Below, piece by piece: positions 55,952-64,000 of a stretch of DNA of 64,000 bases. This stretch comes from Phoronis australis (taxonomy: Eukaryota > Phoronida > Phoronidae): assembly GCA_002633005.1 (NCBI GenBank), contig NMRA01000060.1, positions 890,315 to 954,314 of the forward strand, written 5' to 3'. The position numbers were made by a program, and so were the translations under genes. The first letter of the stretch is position 1, and the number at the start of each line of letters is the position of its first letter. Under the pieces are notes generated by a model. That model was not told where the DNA came from. It saw only the letters and a program-made list of their open reading frames with translations, and ran no database searches.

Positions 55952-56793
55952 NNNNNNNNNNNNNNNNNNNNNNNNNNNNNNNNNNNNNNNNNNNNNNNNN
56001 NNNNNNNNNNNNNNNNNNNNNNNNNNNNNNNNNNNNNNNNNNNNNNNNNNNNNNNNNNNNNNNNNNNNNNNNNNNNNNNNNNNNNNNNNNNNNNNNNNNN
56101 NNNNNNNNNNNNNNNNNNNNNNNNNNNNNNNNNNNNNNNNNNNNNNNNNNNNNNNNNNNNNNNNNNNNNNNNNNNNNNNNNNNNNNNNNNNNNNNNNNNN
56201 NNNNNNNNNNNNNNNNNNNNNNNNNNNNNNNNNNNNNNNNNNNNNNNNNNNNNNNNNNNNNNNNNNNNNNNNNNNNNNNNNNNNNNNNNNNNNNNNNNNN
56301 NNNNNNNNNNNNNNNNNNNNNNNNNNNNNNNNNNNNNNNNNNNNNNNNNNNNNNNNNNNNNNNNNNNNNNNNNNNNNNNNNNNNNNNNNNNNNNNNNNNN
56401 NNNNNNNNNNNNNNNNNNNNNNNNNNNNNNNNNNNNNNNNNNNNNNNNNNNNNNNNNNNNNNNNNNNNNNNNNNNNNNNNNNNNNNNNNNNNNNNNNNNN
56501 NNNNNNNNNNNNNNNNNNNNNNNNNNNNNNNNNNNNNNNNNNNNNNNNNNNNNNNNNNNNNNNNNNNNNNNNNNNNNNNNNNNNNNNNNNNNNNNNNNNN
56601 NNNNNNNNNNNNNNNNNNNNNNNNNNNNNNNNNNNNNNNNNNNNNNNNNNNNNNNNNNNNNNNNNNNNNNNNNNNNNNNNNNNNNNNNNNNNNNNNNNNN
56701 NNNNNNNNNNNNNNNNNNNNNNNNNNNNNNNNNNNNNNNNNNNNNNNNNNNNNNNNNNNNNNNNNNNNNNNNNNNNNNNNNNNNNNNNNNNNN
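55952..56793. other. assembly gap (842 N)
   Basis: Undetermined bases between the telomere-type array and the 10-bp satellite. Its true size and the join across it are unknown. Confidence 0.99.
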
Positions 56794-59700
56794 GCTATGG
56801 CTAGCTGTAGCTAGCTATGACTAACACGGGATAGCTCTGGCTAAATATCGCGAGCTTTGGCTAGCTATGGCTAGCTCCGGATAGCTCTGGCTACTTCTGG
56901 GTAGCTATGGATAGCTATGGCTAGATATGGATGGCTCCGGCTAACTATGGCTAGCTATGGATGGCTATGGCTAGCAGTAACTAGCTATGGCTAACACTGG
57001 ATGGCTCTGGCTAGCTATGGCAAGCTATGAATGGCTATGGCTAGCAATGGCTAGCTATGGCTACCTCCGGATAGCTCTGGCTAGTTTTGGGTAGCTATCG
57101 CTAGCTATGGCAAGCTATGGATGGCTATGGCTAGCTCCGGATAGCTCTGGCTAGTTTTGGGTAGCTATGGCTAGCTATGGCTAGCTATGGCTAGATATGA
57201 ATTGCTATGGCCAGCTATGGCTAGCGATGGCTAACTCTGGGGAGCTCTTGGTAGTTCTGGCTAGTTATGGCTAGCTATGGATGGCTATGGCTAGCTGTAG
57301 CTAGCTATGACTAACACTGGATAGCTCTGGCTAACTCTGGCGAGCTTTGGCTAGCTATGGCTAGCAATGGATGGCTATGGCTAGCCATGGCTAGCTATGG
57401 CTAGCTATGGATGGCAATGGCTAGCTATGGCTAGCTCTGGATAGCTCTGGCGAGCTCTGGCTAGCTCTGGCTAGCCCTGGCTAGCTCTGGTTGGCTATGG
57501 CTAGCTATGGATGGCTATGGCTAGCTATGGCTTGCTCTGGCTAGATCTGGATAGCTCTGGCTAGCTCTGGCTAGCTATGGCTAGCTAGGGATAGCTTTGG
57601 CTAGCTATGGCTAGCTCTGGATAGCTCTGGCTAGTTCTGGCTAGTTCTGGCTAGCTAAGTAGCTATACCTAGCTATGGATGGCTATGGCTAGCTATGGCG
57701 AGCAATAACTAGCTCTGGATAGCTCTGGCAAGCTCTGGCCAGCTCTGACTAGCTCTCGCTACCTATGGCTAGCTATGGCTAGCCATGGATAGCTCTGGCT
57801 ACCTTTGGCTAGTACTGGATAGCTCTGGCTAGCTCTGGCTAGCTATGGCCAGGTATGGATGGCTATGGCTAGGTATGGCTAGCTCTGGATAGCTCTGGCT
57901 AGCTCTGGCTAGCTCTGGCTAGCTCTGGCTAACGCTGGGTTGCTCTGGCTAGCTATGGCTAGCTATGGCTAGCTTTAGCTAGCTCTGGCTAGGTATGGCA
58001 AACTTTGGCTAGCCATGGCTAGCTCTGAGTAGCTCTGGCTAGTTCTGGCTAGCTATGGCTAGCTTTGGCTCGCTCTGGCAAGCTCTGGCTCGCTCTGGCT
58101 AGCTATTGCGAGCTATGGACAGCTATGGCTAGCTAGGCCTAGCTATGGCTAGCTATGGCTAGCTATGGCCAGCTCTGGCTAGCTCTGGTTACCTCTGGTT
58201 AGCTCTGAGTAGCTGTGGCTACCTTTGGATACCTATGGCTAGCTTTGGCTGGCTATGACTCGCTCTGGGTAGCTCCTGCTATCAAAGGCTAGCTATGGGC
58301 AGCTAGGGCTAGCTATGGCTAGCTCTCGCTAGGTATGGCTAGATATGGCTATCTATGGACAGTTATGGCTTGCTAGGGTAACTTATGGCTAGCTCTGGCT
58401 AGATTTGGATAGCTATGGCTAGCTATGGCTCGCTCTGGCTAGCTATTGCTAGCTGTGGACAGCAATGGCTAGCTAGGCCTAGCTATGGCTAGCTATGGCC
58501 AGCTATGGCTAGCTCTGGTTACCTCTGGCTTGCTCTGGCTAGCTCTGGCTAGCTGTGGCTACCTATTGATACCTATGTTTAGCTATGCCTGGCTATGGCT
58601 CGCTCTGGCTAGCTATGGATAGCTATGTGAAGCTATGGATAGCTATGGCTATGTAGGGCAAGGTGTGGCTAGCTCAGGCTATCTCTGGCTAGCTCTGGCT
58701 AGCTCTGCCTAGCTATGGCTAGCTCTGGCTATCTATGGCTATCTACTGCTAGCTATGGTTAACTCTGGCTATCTCTGGGTAGCTATGGCTAGCTATGGAT
58801 AGATATGGCTAGCTAGGGCTAGCCAGGGCTAGCTTTTTATAGCCCTGGCTAGCTCTGGCTAGCTCTTGCTAGCTATGGCTTGCTATAGCTAACTATGGCT
58901 AGCTATTAAAAGCTCTGACTAGCTATGGCTTGCTTTGGCTCCCTCTGGCTCGCTCTGGATAGCTATCACTAACTATGGCTAGCTATGTAAAGCTAGGGCT
59001 GGCTAGGGCTATCTATGGCTAGTTGTGGCTAGCTATGGCTAGCTATGGATGGCTATGGCTACCTATGGCTAGCTATGACTAGCACTGGATAGCTCTGACT
59101 AGCTCTGGCGAGTTTTGGCTAGCTATGGCTAGCTATGGATGGCTAAGGCTAGCTATGGCTAGCTCAGGATAGCTCTGGCTACTTCTGGCTAGCTATGGCT
59201 AGCTATGAATGGCTTTGGCTAGCTATGGCTAGCTATGGCGAACTCTGGATAGCTCTGGCTAGTTCTGGCTAGCTATGGCTAGCTATGGATGGCTTTGGCT
59301 ACCTATGGCTTGCTATGGCTAACATTTGATAGCTCTGGCTAGCTCTGGCTAGTTATGGATGGCTATGGCTAGCTATGGATAGCTTTGGTTAGCTATGGCT
59401 TGCTCTGGCTAGCTCTAGCTAGCTACAGATAGCTATGGCTAGCTATGGATGGCTATGGCTAGCTATGGCTAGCTATGGCTAACACTGGGTAGCTCTGGCT
59501 AGCTCTGGCTAGCTATGGCAAGCTATGGATGGCTATGGCCAGCTATGGCTAGCTCCGGATAGTTCTGGCTAGCTCTGGCTAGCTCTGGCTAGCTCTGGCT
59601 AGCCCTGGCTAGCTCTTGTTGGCTCTGGCTAGCTATGACTAGCTATGGCTAGCTATGGCTAGCTATGGCTAGCAATGGCTATTTTTGTATAGCTCTGGCT

Positions 59701-62700
59701 AGCTCTGGCTACTTCTGGCTAGCTATGGCTAGCTATGAATGGCTTTGGCTAGCTATGGCTAGCTATGGCGAACTCTGGATAGCTCTGGTAAGTTCTGGCT
59801 AGCTATGGCTAGCTATGGATGGCTTTGGCTTGCTATGGCTAGCTATGGCTAACTCTGGATAGCTCTGGCTAGCTATGGCTAGGTGGGGCTAGCTATGGCT
59901 TGCTATGGATAGCTTTGGTTAGCTATGGCTTGCTCTGGCTAGCTCCAGCTAGCTTCGGATAGCTATGGCTAACTCTAGCTAGCTCTGGCTAGTTTTGGTT
60001 AAGTATGGATAGCTCTGGATAGCTCTGGCTAGCTCTGGCTAGCTCTGGCTAGCTCTGGCTAGCTCTGGTTAGCTCTGGTTAGCTCTGGGTAGCTATTGCT
60101 AGCTATGGACTGCTATGGCTAGCTAGGCCTAGCTATGGCTAGCTCTGGCTAGCTATGGCTAGCTAAGGCCAGCTATGGCTAGCTCTGGTTACCTCTGGTT
60201 AGCTCTGAGTAGCTCTGGCTAGCTATGGCTAGCTATGGCAAGCAATGTATGGCTTTGGCTAGCTATGGCTTGCTATGGCTAACACTTGATAGCTCTGGCT
60301 AGCTCTGGCTAGTTATGGATGGCTATGGCTAGCTCTGGCTAGCTATGGCTAACTCTGGATAGCTCTGGTTAGCTGTGGCTAGCTACGGCCTGCTCTGGCT
60401 AGCTATGGCTTCCTCTGGCTAGCTATGGCCAGCTCGGGATAGCTGTGGGTAGTTCTGGGTAGCTATGGCTAGCTATGGATGGCTATGGTTAGCTTTGGCT
60501 AGCTATGGCTTACTCGGGAAGGATCTGGGTAGCTCTGGCTAGCTATGGCTAGCTATGACCAGCTCTGGATAGCTCTGGCTAGCTTTGGCTAGCTCTGGCT
60601 AGCTATGGCAACCTTTGGCTAGCTATGGCTAGCTCTGGACAGCTCTGGAAATTCTGGGTAGCTATGGCTAGCTTTGGCTAGCTTAGGATTGCCATGGCTA
60701 GCTATGGCTAGCTATGGCAAGCTTAGGATGGCTATGGATGGCTATGGCTAGCTATGGCTAGCTATGGCTAGCTATGGCTAGTTATGGCTAGCTCTGGCTA
60801 GTTCTGGCTAGCTATCGCTAGCTATGAAAAGCTATGGATGGCTATGGCTAGCTATGGCTAACTCTCGATAGCTCTTGCTAGTTCTGGCTAGATATGGCTA
60901 GCTCTGGATAGCTCTGGTTAGCTTTGGCTAGCTAAGGCTAGCTCTGGCTAGCTATGGCTAGCTCTTACTAGCTATGGCCAGCTCGGGATAGCTCTTGCTA
61001 GTTCTGGCTATCTATGGCTAGCTCCGGGTAGCTCTGCATATTTCAGGCTAGCTATGGCTAGCTATGGCTACATATGGATGGCAATGGCTAGCTATGGCTA
61101 GCTATGGATAACTCTGGATAACTCATGCTATTTCTGGCTAGCTATGGCTAGCTATGGATGGCTATGGCTACCTATGGCTAGCTATGACTAGCACTGGATA
61201 GCTCTGACTAGCTCTGCCGAGTTTTGGCTAGCCATGGCTAGCTATAGATGGCTATGGCTAGCTATGGCTAGCTATGGCTAACTCTGCATAGCTCTGGCTA
61301 GCTCTGGCTATATATGGCTAGCTATGGCAAGCTATGTATGGCTATGGCTAGCTATGGCTAGTTCCAGATAGCTCTGGCTACTTCTGGCTAGCTATGGCTA
61401 GCTATGAATGGCTTTGGCTAGCTATGGCTAGATATGGCGAACTCTGGATAGCTCTGGCTAGTTTTGGCTAGCTATGGATGGCTTTGGCGTGCTATGGCTA
61501 GCTATGGCTAACTCTGGATAGCTCTGGCTAGCTATGGCTAGGTGGGGCTAGCTATGGCTAGCTATGGATAGCTTTGGTTAGCTATGGCTTGCTCTGGCTA
61601 GTTTTTGTTAAGTATGGATAGCTCTGGATAGCTTTGGATAGCTCTGGCTAGCTCTGGCTAGCTCTGGTTAGCTCTGGGTAGCTATGGCTAGCTATGGATA
61701 GCTATGGCTAGTTATGGATGGCTATGGCTAGCTATGGCTAGCTCTGGCTAACACTGGATAGCTCTGGCTAGCTCTGGCTAGCTATGGCAAGCTATGGATG
61801 GCTATGGCTAGCTATGGCTAGCTCCGGATAGTTCTGGCTAGCTATGTATAGCTATGGCTAACTCTGGATAGCTCTTGCTTGTTCTGGCTAGCTATGGCTA
61901 GCTATGGATGGCTATGGCTAGCTATGGCTAGCTATGACTAACACTGGATAGCTCTGCCTAGCTCTGGCTAGCTATGGCTAGCTCTGGATAGCTCTGGCTA
62001 GTTCTTGCTAGTTCTGGCTAGCTAAGTAGCTATACCTAGCTCTGGCTACCTATGGCTAGCTATGGCTAGCCAAGGATAGCTCTGGCTAGCTTTGGCTAGC
62101 TCTGGATAGCTCTGGCTAGTTCTGGCTAGCTCTGGCTAGCTCTGGCTAGCTCTGGCTAACGCTGGGTAGCTCTGGCTAGCTGTGGCTAGCTATGGCTAGC
62201 TCTGGCTAGCTCGGGCTAGCTCTGGCTAGCTTTGGGTAGCTCTTGCTAGCTATGGCTAGCTATGGATGGCTATGGCTAGCTATGGATGGCTATGGCTAGC
62301 TATGGCTAGCTATGGCTAACACTAGATCGCTCTGGCTAGCTATGACAAGCTATGGATGGCTATGGCTAGCTATGGCTAGCTATGGCTAGCTATGGCTAGC
62401 TATGGCTAGCTATGGCTAGCTATGGCTAGCTCCGGATAGCTCTGGTTGGTTCTGGGTAGCTATGGTTGGCTATGGCAAGCTATGGATGGCTATGGCTAGC
62501 TATGGCTAGCTATGGCTCGCTCCGGATAGCTCTGGCTAGTTCTGGGTAGCTATGGATAGCTATGGCTAGATATGGATGGCTACGGCTAACTATGGCTAGC
62601 TATGGATGGCTATGGCTAGCGATGGCTAGCTATGGCTAACACTGAATGGCTCTGGCTAGCTATGGCAAGCTATGGATATCTATGGCTAGCAATGGCTAGC

Positions 62701-64000
62701 TATGGCAAGCTATGGATCGCTATGGCTAGCTCCGGATACCTCTGGCTAGTTCTGGGTAGCTATGGCTAGCTATGGCTAGATATGAATGGCTATGGCTAGC
62801 TATGGCTAGCGATGGCTAACTCTGGAGAGCTCTTGGTATTTCTGGCTAGTTATGGTTAGCTATAGATGGCTATGGCTAGCTGTAGCTAGCTATGACTAAC
62901 TCTGGATAGCTCTGGCTAACTCTGGCGAGCTTTGGCTAGCTATGGCTAGCTCTGGATAGCTCTAGCAAAATCTGGCTAGTTATGGCTAGCTATAGCTAGC
63001 AATGGATGGCTATGACTAGCTATGGCTAGCTATGGATGGCTATGGCTAGCTATGGCTAGCTATGGCTAACACTGGATGGCTCTGGCTAGCTATGGCAAGC
63101 TATGGATAGCTATGGCTAGCTGTGGCTAGAAATGGCTAGCTCCGAATTGCTCTGGCTAGTTCTGGGTAGCTATGCCTAGCTATGGCAAGCTATGGATGGC
63201 TATGGCTAGCTATGGCTAGCTATGGGTTGCTATGGCTAGCTCCGGATAGCTCTGCCTAGTTCTGGGTAGCTATGGCTAGATATGGATGGCTATGGCTAGC
63301 GATGGCTAACTCTGGAGAGCTCTTGCTATTTCTGGCTAGCTATGGCTAGCTATGGATGGCTATGGCTAGCTGTAGCTAGCTATGACTAACACTGGATAGC
63401 TCTGGCTAACTCTGGTGAGCTTTGGCTAGCTATGGCTAGCTCTGGATAGCTCTGGCAAGTTCTGGCTAGCTATGGCTTGCTATGGCTAGCAATGGATGGC
63501 TATGGCTAGCTATGGCTAGCTATGGCTAGCTATGGCTAGCTATGGCTAGCTCTGGAAAGCTCTGGCGAGCTCTGGCTAGCTCTGGCTAGCTCTGGCTAGC
63601 CCTGGCTAGCTCAGGTTGGCTCTGGCTAGCTATGGCTAGCTATGGCTAGCTATGGCTAGCAATGGCTAGCTATGGCTAGCTATGGCTAGCTATGGCTAGC
63701 TATGGCTAGCTCTGGAAAGCTCTGGCGAGCTCTGGCGAGCTCTGGCTAGCTCTGGCTAGCTCTGGCTAGCCCTGGCTAGCTCAGGTTGGCTCTGGCTAGC
63801 TATGGCTAGCTATGGCTAGCAATGGCTAAATTTGTTTAGCTCTGGCTAGCTCTGGCTAACTATGGCTAGCTATGGATGGCTATGGCTAGCTATGGATGGC
63901 TATGGCTAGCTATGGCTAGCTCTGGCTAGATCTGGATAGCTCTGGCTAGCTCTGGCTAGCTATGGCTAGCTGTGGATAGCTGTGGCTAGTTCTGGCTAGT
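56794..64000. repeat. 10-bp satellite GCTATGGCTA with higher-order blocks
   Basis: At least 7.2 kb of 10-bp units, mostly GCTATGGCTA, GCTCTGGCTA, GCTATGGATG and GCTCTGGATA. Longer blocks recur. One containing TAGCTGTAGCTAGCTATGAC is at about 57290, 62880 and 63370. One containing GCTATGAATGGCTTTGGCTA is at about 59210, 59730 and 61405. One of about 180 bp containing AGCTCAGGTTGGCTCTGG is at about 63610 and 63780. Units contain TAG in rotating frames, so no long frame is open. It reaches the window edge. Confidence 0.96.

Noticed and set aside
56794-64000. Coding potential or CRISPR-like array in the right-hand repeat
   Set aside because: The 10-bp unit has no spacers and puts stop codons in every frame. 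It is a plain satellite in a eukaryotic genome.

Overview
The window is eukaryotic and almost certainly from a marine invertebrate animal. It has spliced genes with GT-AG introns of a few hundred bases to 3 kb, an animal RFX4 transcription factor, TTAGGG telomere-type repeats, and a dense mix of DNA transposons, non-LTR retrotransposons and minisatellites. A lophotrochozoan such as a mollusc, or a cephalochordate, would fit; the sequence alone does not let me choose. There are two N gaps (18074-18582 and 55952-56793) and three isolated N bases (4706, 28056, 39255). At least two of the isolated Ns look like assembly joins.

Layout. 1-208 is a 26-bp minisatellite. 1133-6003 is a transposon graveyard: a decayed non-LTR retrotransposon is split by a PIF/Harbinger element (3459-5299), which itself carries a fold-back repeat. 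6004-10519 holds nothing I recognise. 10520-24658 is one complete multi-exon gene, with TATA box, 5' UTR exon, signal peptide and polyA signal. It encodes a secreted, strongly helical, modular protein of about 900 residues: eight tandem copies of a ~90-residue module, each with an exactly 190-nt long exon, then a different helical C-terminal domain. I know no family for it, and it is the best candidate in the window for something undescribed. 24.7-34.9 kb is repeat-rich intergenic DNA, including a THAP-encoding TTAA-flanked element (29366-29908) and a complex 1.7-kb repeat (32404-34146).

34986-51051 carries an RFX4 orthologue on the plus strand. I could place about 17 exons from conserved residues and splice phase. 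A LINE fragment with a 17-bp target duplication lies exactly at the end of the exon encoding the RFX recognition segment, duplicating its splice donor. A Ty3/Gypsy integrase fragment, a TTAA-element end and two MITEs also sit in its introns, and one expected exon is not found. 53505-54083 (minus) encodes a small secreted cysteine-containing protein resembling an NTR/TIMP-like fold. The right end is an interstitial TTAGGG block, a gap, and at least 7.2 kb of a 10-bp satellite.

The genes show no operon-like link. The modular secreted gene and RFX4 are independent neighbours. The main theme is tandem duplication and transposon insertion shaping gene structure.
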